32,813 nt of DNA from Singulisphaera sp. GP187 (GTDB lineage: Bacteria > Planctomycetota > Planctomycetia > Gemmatales > Gemmataceae). The stretch spans positions 1 through 32,813 of the forward strand of contig CAMAUE010000052.1 of the NCBI GenBank assembly GCA_945861245.1, read 5' to 3'. The position numbers and the translations under genes were made by a program. Of this stretch, positions 20,995 through 29,072 are shown in pieces; position 1 is the first letter of the stretch, and every line of letters begins with the position of its first letter. The notes beneath the pieces are model-generated. The model did not search any database. It saw nothing but the letters and a program-made list of their open reading frames with translations, and had not been told where the DNA came from.

Positions 20995-23244
20995 TCAATG
21001 CGCCCCGCCGACGCTTTCGTCGTTATCGCGAATCCAAACGCCAAGTTTGTCGATCGCTTGTTTGCATTCCGTCAATTGTTTCGGATCGGGCACGGCGCTC
21101 GGCGTCAGAATTTCGCCGAACACGATGCGCACGCGCGGCGACACGCCCAGATTGTCTGCGTCGAGGGCGCCACAGAAGACGGGCAGCAATGGCGCGCCGG
21201 TTTGTTGCCGCAATTCGTTGACAAGCCCCGCGATGGCGTCGGCATGCTCGGCATCCTCCACATTCACTGCAAGAAGGTGGCCGTCCTGTAGCGTTTGTAG
21301 GGCAGCACGCTTCGCCGACAGCCAACCCTCCGGCCCGGCATCGGCCTTGACAACGATAAGACTCGATCGCCTCGCCAGCGCGGCGACGATCGGCCCCACG
21401 CCGTTCGCCTTGCCATCGTCGACCATGATGGCTTTCGTCGTGCGGTCGGTCGCCGACACGAGCTGCAGGCAGCTTTTCGTTTCCTTGCAATTCGTGACGA
21501 GGATTACCGCGCCTTCGGTCGGCAGATTGTGCATGCCGATGGCCTTCAAACGAAACGCGCGCAGCGTGCCTAACCAGAAGCACATTCGCGTGAAGAAATC
21601 GGGCAACTTGCGGCACAGCAATAGAAGAATGCCCACGGTCATTAATGCCGCACCGAAGAAGAGGTATCGCGGCAGGCTTTCGTTGTCGAAGATTCGTTTG
21701 AGAGTTTGGCCATCTTTGCGGACGAGATAATGTATCACGCCACGAAGTTCGTAGGTGCTAACGATGACCTTGTCGTCGGTCTTTATGCCCCCGCCCAGGG
21801 AGTCGAAGAAGTTGTCGTCGAAGTCGATGATTTCCTGATCGGGGAATTCGGCGTCGGGGACACCGATGTCTTTGAGGAATTGGCGGAAGTCTTGTTGCTC
21901 CATCTGTTGTTTCAAACGCTCGCCGGCGTCGACCTTGCTCTTGGCCTCGAAATCGACAAGCTTGGATGCGGTCTGGATACTGATTTTCTCGATTCGGCCG
22001 TGCTTGCTTGCGTCTTGCTTGATATCGGTCACGAATCCGACAGCGATCTTGTCGTTCACGGGAATTTCGGGCGTCACATTGGCGAATCGTGCGAGTTGGA
22101 CGAGGACGTTGAACAGCACGGATGCGGCGATCGCACCGGTGACATTGATGAAATTGCTGGTGGCCACTAGCTCGCCTTTGCTCTTTTTCGGCGCGCGGTG
22201 CTGCAATAACGTATAAAGTGGCACCATGTAATACCCGCTGAAAAACCCTATGGCGATCAAAGCGCCGACGAGCACTTCGGTGTGCTCCATTGCGAACGCC
22301 GACGATAGTAGCGCCACAATCATGCCCACGCAACCAAGTGGGACCAGGCCAAGCTCGACCTTGCCGCCGGAGAGATAGCCCGCCAGCGGACTACCCAGAC
22401 CGACGCCGAGCGCGACAGTGGCCACGATCAGGCTGGTCTTTTGTTCATCCCAGCGTGGATTGCGCGTCTCCCCGTGCATGTACATCGAGGCTCGCATGTA
22501 CGCAACCATGAACACGAAGAACGCGATCCCCAACACCGCTAGTGCCAGCGGGCGCGAGCGGAACATCACTTTCAGGTTTTCAACCAACGGCTTGAAAAGG
22601 TTTACCGGGAACGGCTTCTCGGGACTCGACGCCGGCAGCCGAGCGATCATCAGGCTCGCCACCGATCCGATGATCGAGAGCACGAGCAGGATCACCCCGA
22701 TCATGATCGGATTGGTACGGAAGTAATTGAAGAGCAGCCCGCCCGACACCGTGCCGAGGATGCTCGCCAAGAACGTCGTCGATTCCAGGATGCCGTTGCC
22801 CCGCGACAGAACGTGATCGCGCAGGATTTCCGGCATCGCGCCGTATTTCGCCGGCGCGAAGAACGCGGCATGCGTGCCCATTAGAAACACGCACACCATG
22901 ATAAGCCAGCCACCGAGGTTCGACATGCCGATGGAGCCGAAGTAGAACCCCGCCATCATCACGAGCGAGATGCCGATCTCCGCAAACTTCCAGATCTGCA
23001 AGCCGGTCGTCTTGGAATAGCGATCCGCGCAATGCCCAGCGAGCGTGCAGAAAATCGCCCACGGCGAATAGAACAAGATCGGCATCAACGTGATCGCGCT
23101 TGCTTCGGACAGAATCTGCGTGTGGATTGCGTAGAACATCGCGGCAGCGTGAATCGCCTGATCGTTGAACCCCGCGAGAAACTGCGCGACGATCAGACCG
23201 ACAAACGTGCGATTGTTGAGATTTTCCGCGGGCTGATAGGACAT
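20995..23244 (-). CDS. MFS transporter fused to a degenerate PlsC-like acyltransferase domain
   Basis: The product is 749 residues. The first ~410 form a 12-helix MFS transporter; 'HCADRYSKTTGLQIWKFAEI' is the loop 2-3 motif and 'FFAPAKYGAMPEIL' is typical of the LplT lysophospholipid transporter group. A hydrophilic insert of about 130 residues follows, then one more helix ('YLFFGAALMTVGILLLLC') and a C-terminal domain starting 'GMHNLPTEGAVILVTNCKET'. In Aas-type LplT-acyltransferase fusions this stretch is 'NHxSxxD', the HX4D motif; here His and Asp are gone. A later acyltransferase-like part ('LIVVKADAGPEGWLSAKRAAL') remains. I infer a lipid-transport protein with an inactive acyltransferase module. 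The start at 23244 has AGGA eight bases upstream. Confidence 0.88.
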   Translation of the reverse strand: MSYQPAENLNNRTFVGLIVAQFLAGFNDQAIHAAAMFYAIHTQILSEASAITLMPILFYSPWAIFCTLAGHCADRYSKTTGLQIWKFAEIGISLVMMAGFYFGSIGMSNLGGWLIMVCVFLMGTHAAFFAPAKYGAMPEILRDHVLSRGNGILESTTFLASILGTVSGGLLFNYFRTNPIMIGVILLVLSIIGSVASLMIARLPASSPEKPFPVNLFKPLVENLKVMFRSRPLALAVLGIAFFVFMVAYMRASMYMHGETRNPRWDEQKTSLIVATVALGVGLGSPLAGYLSGGKVELGLVPLGCVGMIVALLSSAFAMEHTEVLVGALIAIGFFSGYYMVPLYTLLQHRAPKKSKGELVATSNFINVTGAIAASVLFNVLVQLARFANVTPEIPVNDKIAVGFVTDIKQDASKHGRIEKISIQTASKLVDFEAKSKVDAGERLKQQMEQQDFRQFLKDIGVPDAEFPDQEIIDFDDNFFDSLGGGIKTDDKVIVSTYELRGVIHYLVRKDGQTLKRIFDNESLPRYLFFGAALMTVGILLLLCRKLPDFFTRMCFWLGTLRAFRLKAIGMHNLPTEGAVILVTNCKETKSCLQLVSATDRTTKAIMVDDGKANGVGPIVAALARRSSLIVVKADAGPEGWLSAKRAALQTLQDGHLLAVNVEDAEHADAIAGLVNELRQQTGAPLLPVFCGALDADNLGVSPRVRIVFGEILTPSAVPDPKQLTECKQAIDKLGVWIRDNDESVGGAH

Positions 23245-23375
23245 TGGCGGTTCCTATGCAAAACATTTAATGATAACATCGCAAATGAAGGACAAGAATG
23301 GTATACGCCGCATTTGGTCATTTGTCCGTGGACCGTGGTCCGCATCCCCTGCTAATTGGGCGACGGATTATTGGC

Positions 23376-23454
23376 CCGTGGGGCAGGCTTTCTAGCCTGC
23401 CGTGACTTGCCCATGATCGTCAAAATGCGGCAGGATGGAAAGCCTGCCCCACGG
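23376..23454. repeat. Palindrome, 'GTGGGGCAGGCTT' family, copy B1 (inverted)
   Basis: CCGTGGGGCAGGCTTTCTAG (from 23376) pairs with an arm ending CCTGCCCCACGG at 23454. The loop, read on the other strand, is CATTTTGACGATCATGGGCA, close to the loop of copy B2 at 24371-24448. This copy is therefore inverted relative to B2. It precedes nnrD. Confidence 0.9.
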
Positions 23455-23471
23455 ACCAAGGACCAAATGAG

Positions 23472-24317
23472 ATGCCAATCCTACCCGTACGAAAGCCGGA
23501 CGCACACAAAGGTGACTTCGGTCGTGTTCTCGTCATTGCGGGAAGCGTCGGCATGTCCGGCGCTGCTGTTTTGTGTGGGCGAGCGACGTTACGAGGTGGT
23601 GCTGGGTTGGTACGTGTCGCCGTTCCCGTAGCGATTCTGCCAATCGTTGCCATGGGCGATCCGTGCTACACGACCGTCGGCTTATCCTGTGATGCCGACG
23701 GACGCTTCGCCGTTGGGGCGCTCCCTGCCTTGACGACGCAATGCGCGGCGAACGACGTCGTCGCACTCGGGCCGGGTCTGGGCCAAAGCGACGACCTTCG
23801 CACGCTCGTTGCCGATCTTTCCGTCAACTGCTGTAAACCGATCGTCATCGATGCCGACGGACTAAACGCCCTTATCGGCCAGGCGGAAAAACTCGCACAT
23901 GCAGCCGGGCCACGGATCATCACGCCACATCCCGGCGAATTCGCTCGGCTTCTCGGCATCGATTCAAAATCGCTGCAAGCACAACGCCCTGCCCTGGCGG
24001 CCGATTTTGCGAAACGTATGCGCTGCATCGTTGTGTTGAAAGGGCATGGAACCATCGTGACCGACGGCGACCGCATCTATCAAAACACCACCGGCAACCC
24101 CGGCATGGCGACCGGAGGCACAGGCGACGTGCTCACCGGCCTGATTGCGGCGCTACTGGGCCAACAACTCGAGCCCTTCGAGGCGGCCCAAATCGCGGTC
24201 CACATTCACGGCCTCGCCGGCGACATGGCCCGCGACCAAGTCGGCGAAACCAGCCTCATCGCGACCGATCTCATCGATTTTCTGCCCGCGGCAATTCAGG
24301 TAGGCGGTCGTCCGTAG
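23472..24317 (+). CDS. nnrD: ADP-dependent (S)-NAD(P)H-hydrate dehydratase
   Basis: The product is 281 residues, the dehydratase domain of the NAD(P)H repair system. It removes water from S-NADHX/NADPHX, made when NAD(P)H is damaged, using ADP (ATP in eukaryotes). Ribokinase-fold signatures are visible: 'HKGDFGRVLVIAGSVGMSGA' near the N-terminus, 'VVALGPGLGQSDDLR', 'IVIDADGLNAL', 'IITPHPGEFARLLG', and 'GNPGMATGGTGDVLTGLIAA' with the catalytic Asp. The NnrE epimerase domain, often fused, is absent. The start at 23472 has AAGGA nine bases upstream. The gene stands alone, with a same-family palindrome on each side, in opposite orientation. Confidence 0.94.
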   Translation: MPILPVRKPDAHKGDFGRVLVIAGSVGMSGAAVLCGRATLRGGAGLVRVAVPVAILPIVAMGDPCYTTVGLSCDADGRFAVGALPALTTQCAANDVVALGPGLGQSDDLRTLVADLSVNCCKPIVIDADGLNALIGQAEKLAHAAGPRIITPHPGEFARLLGIDSKSLQAQRPALAADFAKRMRCIVVLKGHGTIVTDGDRIYQNTTGNPGMATGGTGDVLTGLIAALLGQQLEPFEAAQIAVHIHGLAGDMARDQVGETSLIATDLIDFLPAAIQVGGRP

Positions 24318-24370
24318 TCATTGGTAATGCAAGAATGTACAATGCCCGCATTGGTTTTGGCCGCATAATT

Positions 24371-24448
24371 CGTGGGGCAGGCTTTCCAGCCTGCCGCATT
24401 TTTGAGGATCATACGCAAGTGACGGCAGGCTAGAAAGCCTGCCCCACG
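24371..24448. repeat. Palindrome, 'GTGGGGCAGGCTT' family, copy B2
   Basis: CGTGGGGCAGGCTTTCCAGC (from 24371) and the arm ending GCCTGCCCCACG at 24448 pair over 26 bases with about one mismatch. The loop begins CATTTTTGAGGATCATACGC. It is the partner of the inverted copy before nnrD. Confidence 0.92.
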
Positions 24449-24464
24449 TACCACGGACAATATT

Positions 24465-25298
24465 ATGGATCTCTTCTGCCCCCATTGCACGCGTCGAGTA
24501 TCGGTTTCGGATGATATGGCGGGACAGGTGGCGGACTGTCCGCTATGCACGAAGCAGTTCAAGACGCCGATGCTGACGGCTCCGCCGAAGCCGTCCGCTC
24601 CTCCTGTGCTCGTCCAGCCATCGCCGCTCGACACTTTCGACGTTAGCCCACCGCCCGTTCTGTCGTCGCCGTCCGCTCCGGTCCAATCGACGATCCTCAA
24701 TCCGCCGAAGGTCCCGGCGAAAGCCAACGCCGAGGAAGCCGACGGGCAATACACACGTTCGCTACAGGTGACTCTCAGCACTACCTGGCTGGCGTTCGTG
24801 CCAACGGCGTGCATCGGGCTGATCTTCGTGATGTCGTTCTTTCCCTGGCATTATCAACCGGGAGCTCTCGCTCCAGCAGCGCAAAAAAATAGTCAGAAGG
24901 ATAGTATCCCAAGCGCCACCCTATGGACGCTCCCTTATTCCGATGCCGGGGTAAAGCCGGCCTACCTCGCATTTGTCCTTCTACTCGTACTCCTGATGCT
25001 CGCAACACCATCGATCGCAGTCATGGATTTGAAACGAGGAGAAGCCCCGGCCAATAACGACACGCTTGTGAAATGGGCACATCTGGCAGTCGCTATACTC
25101 TTCACCCTCGGTTACTTCCTTCTGCTGGCGGGCTGGCTCCTTGTGAATTTCGTAACGAAAGACGAGTCGCTCGGAATCGGCCTGGAAGCCGCGCTGCTTT
25201 TGCAATTCATCGGTATGCTCGCAGCCTTCGGTCTATTCTGGCTGAGCAAACGCAAACCCGCGAACCTGCCGCCGCCACGATTGAAGATTCGCTGGTGA
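24465..25298 (+). CDS. Zinc-ribbon membrane protein
   Basis: The product is 277 residues. The N-terminus is a zinc ribbon: 'CPHCTRRVSV' and 'VADCPLCTKQF' (two CxxC pairs, 'FCPHC' first). A Pro/Ala-rich linker of about 60 residues follows, then four hydrophobic segments: 'WLAFVPTACIGLIFVMSFFP', 'YLAFVLLLVLLMLATPSIAV', 'LAVAILFTLGYFLLLAGWLL' and 'ALLLQFIGMLAAFGLFWL'. This zinc-ribbon/linker/membrane design is common in planctomycetes and its function is unknown. The stop at 25296-25298 is the exact left edge of the truncated rhuM frame that follows in the same reading frame, so the 3' end of this gene may be close to an insertion or deletion junction. Confidence 0.82.
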   Translation: MDLFCPHCTRRVSVSDDMAGQVADCPLCTKQFKTPMLTAPPKPSAPPVLVQPSPLDTFDVSPPPVLSSPSAPVQSTILNPPKVPAKANAEEADGQYTRSLQVTLSTTWLAFVPTACIGLIFVMSFFPWHYQPGALAPAAQKNSQKDSIPSATLWTLPYSDAGVKPAYLAFVLLLVLLMLATPSIAVMDLKRGEAPANNDTLVKWAHLAVAILFTLGYFLLLAGWLLVNFVTKDESLGIGLEAALLLQFIGMLAAFGLFWLSKRKPANLPPPRLKIRW

Positions 25299-25856
25299 CT
25301 CAAGTCGTCCGTCGCAACAGCACCGCAGCTCTTCTTCAAGACCGTGCAAAACAAGATGCACTGGGCAGCCCACGGTCACACGGCGGCAGAAGTGATCGCC
25401 GCTCGTGCAGATGCCGCCTGGCCGCACATGGGCTTGACCGCCTGGAAAAATGCCCCGGCTGGGCCTGTTCGTAAAGGCGACGTCAGCATCGCCAAGAATT
25501 ACCTCGATACCGAAGAGATCGAGGCTTTGAACCGCATCGTCTCGGCGTATCTGGAATTCGCGGAGTTGCAGGCGCAAGGCAAGAAGCAGATGCACATGCG
25601 GGACTGGATCACCAAGCTCGACGACTTCCTGAAACTCTCCGACCGCGAGATTCTTACCCACGCGGGCAAGATTTCGCACGAGACGGCCAAGCTCAAGGCG
25701 GAAGCCGAATTCGAAACGTTCCGCGCCACCCAGGCCGAGTTGCCGCAACCGGTAGATCGCCACTTCGCCGAATCGCTGGACGAGTTGAAGAAGATCGAAG
25801 GCGAAGCCAAGGCGAAGAAGACGCCCGGTCGGAAGAAGAAGGGCGGTGGAGCATGA
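25299..25856 (+). pseudogene. RhuM family protein, N-terminus missing
   Basis: The frame from 25299 reads into 'APQLFFKTVQNKMHWAAHGH' and 'TAAEVIAARADAAWPHMGLT', then 'VSIAKNYLDTEEIEALNRIV', 'MHMRDWITKLDDFLKLSDRE' and a Lys-rich tail. This is the C-terminal half of RhuM, normally about 330 residues and often sited inside type I restriction-modification operons. No ATG precedes the conserved block; the only in-frame starts are a GTG at 25344 inside 'FKTVQN' and later ones. The N-terminal half is missing, so the gene is truncated. Its stop overlaps the next start by four bases (ATGA), so the old operon order is kept. If a short C-terminal protein is still made, it would start at 25344. Confidence 0.8.
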
Positions 25857-27076
25857 GCAAGAAGAATCCGCACACAACCGTCGTCCGTCCCGATTTCGTG
25901 GCGTTGCTCGCCGACGTGAAGGGCCGCAGCCAGGCCGCCCAGACGCGGGCCGTGCTGGCAGTCAACGCGGAACTCGTCCGCCTCTACTGGGATATTGGCC
26001 AATTGATCGCTGAACGCCAGCAGCGCCAGGGGTGGGGTTCATCCGTTATTCCCAAGCTCGCCGCCGAACTTAAAAACGATCTGCCGGACCTCAAGGGCTT
26101 TTCCGAGCGAAACATTGGCCGGATGATCGCCTTCTATCGCGAGTATTCCGACCCCAGCGCAATTTTGCCAGCGCCACTGGCAAAATTGCAGCCGACGCCA
26201 ATTTTGCCAGTGGCGCTGGCAAAATTGCAGAGCCCCTCAATTTCGCCGCAGCCTGTGGCGAAATTACCAACGTTCCCAATTGTACTGCCACCGGTTGCCC
26301 AATTGCCGGACTCACTTCTCTGGACCATCCCATGGTTCCACCACGTCATACTCTTGGAAAAACTCAAAGACATTCCCACCCGTATCTGGTACATGCACCA
26401 AACCCTTGCCAACGGTTGGAGCGCCAACATCCTGACCATGCAAATCGACACCCAGGCGCACGCCAGGCAAGGCAAGGCCGTCTCCAACTTCGCCGCTCTC
26501 TTGCCCGCCCCGCAATCCGACCTTGTCCAGCAGACGCTCAAAGACCCTTACATCTTCGATTTCCTCACCCTGACGGAACCGTTCCACGAGCGCGAACTCG
26601 AAACCCAACTCGTCCACCACCTGGAGAAGTTCCTGCTCGAACTTGGCCAGGGCTTCGCCTTCGTCGGCCGGCAGTATCGCCTCGCGGTCGGCGACGAGGA
26701 CTTCTCCATCGACTTGCTCTTCTACCACCTGCGGTTGCGGGCGTTCATCGTGATCGACTTGAAGACGGGGAAGTTCAAGCCCGAGTACGCCGGCAAGTTG
26801 AATTTCTACTGCAACGTCGTCAACGACCGCCTCAAACACCCAACCGATCAGCCGACGATCGGCTTGATTCTTTGCCGCAGCCAGGACAAAGTGCTGGTGG
26901 AGTACAGCTTCGCCGGCATCGACAAGCCGATCGGTATCTCGACGTATGAGCTGACCCGGGCGCTGCCGAAGGCGATGAGTTCGGCCCTGCCGACGGTCGA
27001 GGAAATCGAAGCCGAACTGGGCGAGGTCGTCAAACCGAAGAAGCCCACCCGGAAGAAAAAAGGCGGCAACAAATGA
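25853..27076 (+). CDS. DUF1016 (YhcG-type) PDDEXK nuclease family protein with palindromic repeat linker
   Basis: The product is 407 residues. The N-terminal DUF1016_N domain covers about 10-95 ('LVRLYWDIGQLIAERQQRQG' and 'FSERNIGRMIAFYREYS'). A 52-residue linker made of four 13-residue units (about 104-155) follows. The C-terminal nuclease-like domain begins near 'LPWFHHVILLEKL'-type sequence ('IPWFHHVILLEKLKDIPTR') and holds 'DFSIDLLFYHLRLRAFIVID' with 'DLKTGKFKPEYAGKLNFY', the family's PDDEXK core. Such genes often lie with hsd genes and rhuM. It overlaps rhuM by four bases and the next frame by four (ATGA), so the set is translationally coupled. The start has GGTGGAG upstream. Confidence 0.93.
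   Translation: MSKKNPHTTVVRPDFVALLADVKGRSQAAQTRAVLAVNAELVRLYWDIGQLIAERQQRQGWGSSVIPKLAAELKNDLPDLKGFSERNIGRMIAFYREYSDPSAILPAPLAKLQPTPILPVALAKLQSPSISPQPVAKLPTFPIVLPPVAQLPDSLLWTIPWFHHVILLEKLKDIPTRIWYMHQTLANGWSANILTMQIDTQAHARQGKAVSNFAALLPAPQSDLVQQTLKDPYIFDFLTLTEPFHERELETQLVHHLEKFLLELGQGFAFVGRQYRLAVGDEDFSIDLLFYHLRLRAFIVIDLKTGKFKPEYAGKLNFYCNVVNDRLKHPTDQPTIGLILCRSQDKVLVEYSFAGIDKPIGISTYELTRALPKAMSSALPTVEEIEAELGEVVKPKKPTRKKKGGNK
26161..26316 (+). repeat. Four 39-bp tandem units, each a palindrome, inside the DUF1016 gene
   Basis: Units begin with AATT at 26161, 26200, 26239 and 26278, an exact 39-base period. Units 1 and 2 start with 27-base hairpins (AATTTTGCCAG/CTGGCAAAATT) that are exact reverse complements of each other. 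Unit 3 has AATTTCGCC/GGCGAAATT, a paired change in both arms. Unit 4 is more degenerate (AATTGTACTGCC/GGTTGCCCAATT). Each unit codes for 13 residues of the type ILPxPxAKLQxxP. Confidence 0.92.
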
Positions 27077-27189
27077 AAACGTTACCGCATCAGCGCCTCG
27101 AAGCCGAATTGAACGGCCAATTCGCCGAGTCCGCGAAGCTGGACAAGGCGATCAAGGCCAACCTGAAAGGAATCGGGTATGGCGGGTGA
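27073..27189 (+). CDS. Short frame between DUF1016 and hsdS, possible hsdM 3' remnant
   Basis: A 38-codon frame starts in the DUF1016 stop (ATGA) and overlaps the hsdS start. It reads 'MKTLPHQRLEAELNGQFAES', then 'AKLDKAIKANLKGIGYGG'. The second half resembles the helical C-terminus of HsdM methylase subunits, which usually precede hsdS; this is from memory and uncertain. No methylase motif (NPPY/NPPF) is found in the window. It may be a relic of a deleted hsdM or simply a small coupling frame. Confidence 0.4.
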   Translation: MKTLPHQRLEAELNGQFAESAKLDKAIKANLKGIGYGG

Positions 27190-28588
27190 TCCGACAGTCG
27201 GCGAAATCCCTGAGCATTGGGAACTCACGACCCTGGGCGAGATCTGCAAGCGCGGTGGTGGCAACATTCAAACCGGCCCGTTTGGTAGTCAGCTTCACGC
27301 ATCCGACTATGTACCCGTGGGCGTACCATCGATTATGCCCGTAAACATCGGTGAAAACCGCCTGATTGAGAAAGGAATCGCCAGGATTACGGAAGCAGAT
27401 GCTGACCGTCTTGGAAAACACCGAGTTACGGCTGGCGACATCATATACAGTCGCCGTGGCGATGTAGAGCGCCGCGCCCTTGTGCGTGATGCACAAGAAG
27501 GTTGGTTCTGCAGCACTGGTTGCCTCAAGGTTCGATTGGGCAATGGTGTCATCGATCCTGAATTTGCATCACATTATCTTGGTCATCCGTCGGTTCGGCA
27601 ATGGATCGTCAGGCACGCCGTCGGCGCTACGATGCCCAATTTGAACACGGCGATCATGGAGGCAATTCCGTTTGCTTTGCCTCCCCTTTCCGAACAAAAA
27701 GCCATCGCGCAGATCCTCGGGGCGATGGACGACAAGATCGAGTTGGACCGGCGGATGAATGCGACGCTGGAGGCGATGGCGCGGGCGCTGTTCCAGAGCT
27801 GGTTCGTGGATTTCGACCCCGTCCGCGCCAAACTCGACGGCCGCAAGCCCGCCGGGCTCGACGCGGCGACTGCTGGGCTGTTTCCCGCGAAGTTTCAAGA
27901 GTCGTCGCTCGGGCCCATTCCGCAGCGGTGGAATATCGGAGTTCTCAACGACCTGACCGATCTGGTCATCGGTGGCGATTGGGGCTCGTCGGCTCCTTCG
28001 GACGAAGAGAACGTTCCGACACTCTGCATTCGTGGAGCCGACGTTCCATCTTTGCAGGAGGGCGGCATTGGCAAGATGCCGACACGGTTCCTCAAAACTT
28101 CAAGTTTGGAGAAGCGCCGACTGTTGAGCGGCGACCTTGCCGTCGAAATCTCTGGCGGTAGTCCGACCCAATCCACAGGTCGGCCTGTCTTGGTCTCGTC
28201 GGGTTTGATCGAACGGCTTGAGTACCCACTCGTGTGTTCCAATTTTTGCCGCGTCCTGAAGCTCAAGTCATCGACCATGTCGAAGTTTGTCTACCTTTGG
28301 ATTCGGCGTATCTACGACAACGGTGAATTCCTTCAGTTTGAAAACGGAACAACAGGAATCAAGAACTTGGCCTTCACGGTGTTTGCCGAAAAGTATCGTT
28401 TGGTTATTCCTCCGCCGGCATTGGGCGCCGCGTTCGACCGTGCCGTTTCACCGTTGTTCGAGCGACATCAAGCGAACGGTATCCAATCCCGCACGCTCGC
28501 CACCCTGCGTGACACGCTGCTGCCGAGGCTGCTGAGCGGGGAGCTGCGGGTGTCGGAGGTGGAGCGGGGCATCGGGAGGGCCGTGTAA
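27179..28588 (+). CDS. hsdS: Type I restriction-modification specificity subunit
   Basis: The product is 469 residues, a full-length HsdS with two target-recognition domains. TRD1 is about 5-190 ('IPEHWELTTLGEICKRGGGN' to 'FALPPLSEQKAIAQILGAMD'), followed by the central conserved helix ('DRRMNATLEAMARALFQSWF' and 'FDPVRAKLDGRKPAGLDA'). TRD2 is about 240-430 ('LGPIPQRWNIGVLNDLTDLV' to 'PPPALGAAFDRAVSPLF'), closing with 'LATLRDTLLPRLLSGELRVS'. It would choose the DNA target of the HsdM2S methylase, yet no complete hsdM lies in the window. The start at 27179 is preceded by GGAATCGGG. Both TRDs look intact, unlike hsdR. Confidence 0.93.
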   Translation: MAGDPTVGEIPEHWELTTLGEICKRGGGNIQTGPFGSQLHASDYVPVGVPSIMPVNIGENRLIEKGIARITEADADRLGKHRVTAGDIIYSRRGDVERRALVRDAQEGWFCSTGCLKVRLGNGVIDPEFASHYLGHPSVRQWIVRHAVGATMPNLNTAIMEAIPFALPPLSEQKAIAQILGAMDDKIELDRRMNATLEAMARALFQSWFVDFDPVRAKLDGRKPAGLDAATAGLFPAKFQESSLGPIPQRWNIGVLNDLTDLVIGGDWGSSAPSDEENVPTLCIRGADVPSLQEGGIGKMPTRFLKTSSLEKRRLLSGDLAVEISGGSPTQSTGRPVLVSSGLIERLEYPLVCSNFCRVLKLKSSTMSKFVYLWIRRIYDNGEFLQFENGTTGIKNLAFTVFAEKYRLVIPPPALGAAFDRAVSPLFERHQANGIQSRTLATLRDTLLPRLLSGELRVSEVERGIGRAV

Positions 28589-28806
28589 TGGCTGAACTGG
28601 GACATCTCGATAGCGATCGCCTGGCGTTGGTGGATCCACTCGCCAAGAGCAGGTACGACGGCCTCGTCGCCATCGTGAGCGCCGAGGCTTGCTTCGAGGA
28701 TCAAACAAGTGATAATGGCACTATGTCTCGACGGCGTAGAATCAGCCTTCTCTGTACCTCTATGATTGGTTCTGCTTCATCCGCGGGAGGAAACACCTAT
28801 GACTGA
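28588..28806 (+). CDS. Short unrecognised frame after hsdS
   Basis: A 72-codon frame begins at the hsdS stop (TAATG overlap) with 'MAELGHLDSDRLALVDPLAK' and ends by overlapping the next gene's start. I recognise no family. The second half ('SRRRRISLLCTSMIGS') is low in complexity and not convincing. It could be the 5' remnant of a gene that once lay between hsdS and hsdR. Confidence 0.3.
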   Translation: MAELGHLDSDRLALVDPLAKSRYDGLVAIVSAEACFEDQTSDNGTMSRRRRISLLCTSMIGSASSAGGNTYD

Positions 28807-29059
28807 TGCCATACCGCCGACCCCGAAGGAATTGAAAGATGCCTTCAAGGCTTTCAAGAAACGCCTCAAGGTCACCCAGCTGGACGAGGATTCAAAACTG
28901 AGCCAGCGACCGACCACGAGTGGCGGGTCCTCGGCCATCGTCGCCATTGAGCCGCCGAACCAGTTCGGGAAAGCCGTCTGGGACGAACTGGTCAAGCAGG
29001 GGAAGCTCAAGAAAGCCGGCCAGGGGATGTATGAGATTGTAGAGTGGTGGACTTTATAG
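28799..29059 (+). CDS. Small conserved-looking hypothetical protein in the restriction island
   Basis: The product is 86 residues, starting at 28799 with a strong GGGAGG seven bases upstream. It reads 'MTDAIPPTPKELKDAFKAFK', 'KRLKVTQLDEDSKLSQRPTT', 'SGGSSAIVAIEPPNQFGKAV', 'WDELVKQGKLKKAGQGMYEI' and ends 'VEWWTL'. The layout is a basic amphipathic helix, a Ser/Gly linker and a small helix-strand fold with 'WDELVKQGKL' that looks like a winged-helix tip. Similar proteins seem common in planctomycetes and other soil and water bacteria, but I cannot name a family. It is intact between two damaged genes. Confidence 0.7.
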   Translation: MTDAIPPTPKELKDAFKAFKKRLKVTQLDEDSKLSQRPTTSGGSSAIVAIEPPNQFGKAVWDELVKQGKLKKAGQGMYEIVEWWTL

Positions 29060-29072
29060 GGCTGGGCCAAAA

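Noticed and set aside
26161..26316. CRISPR array
   Set aside because: The 39-base units are directly adjacent, in frame, and have no unique spacers; no cas genes are in the window. No CRISPR was found anywhere else.
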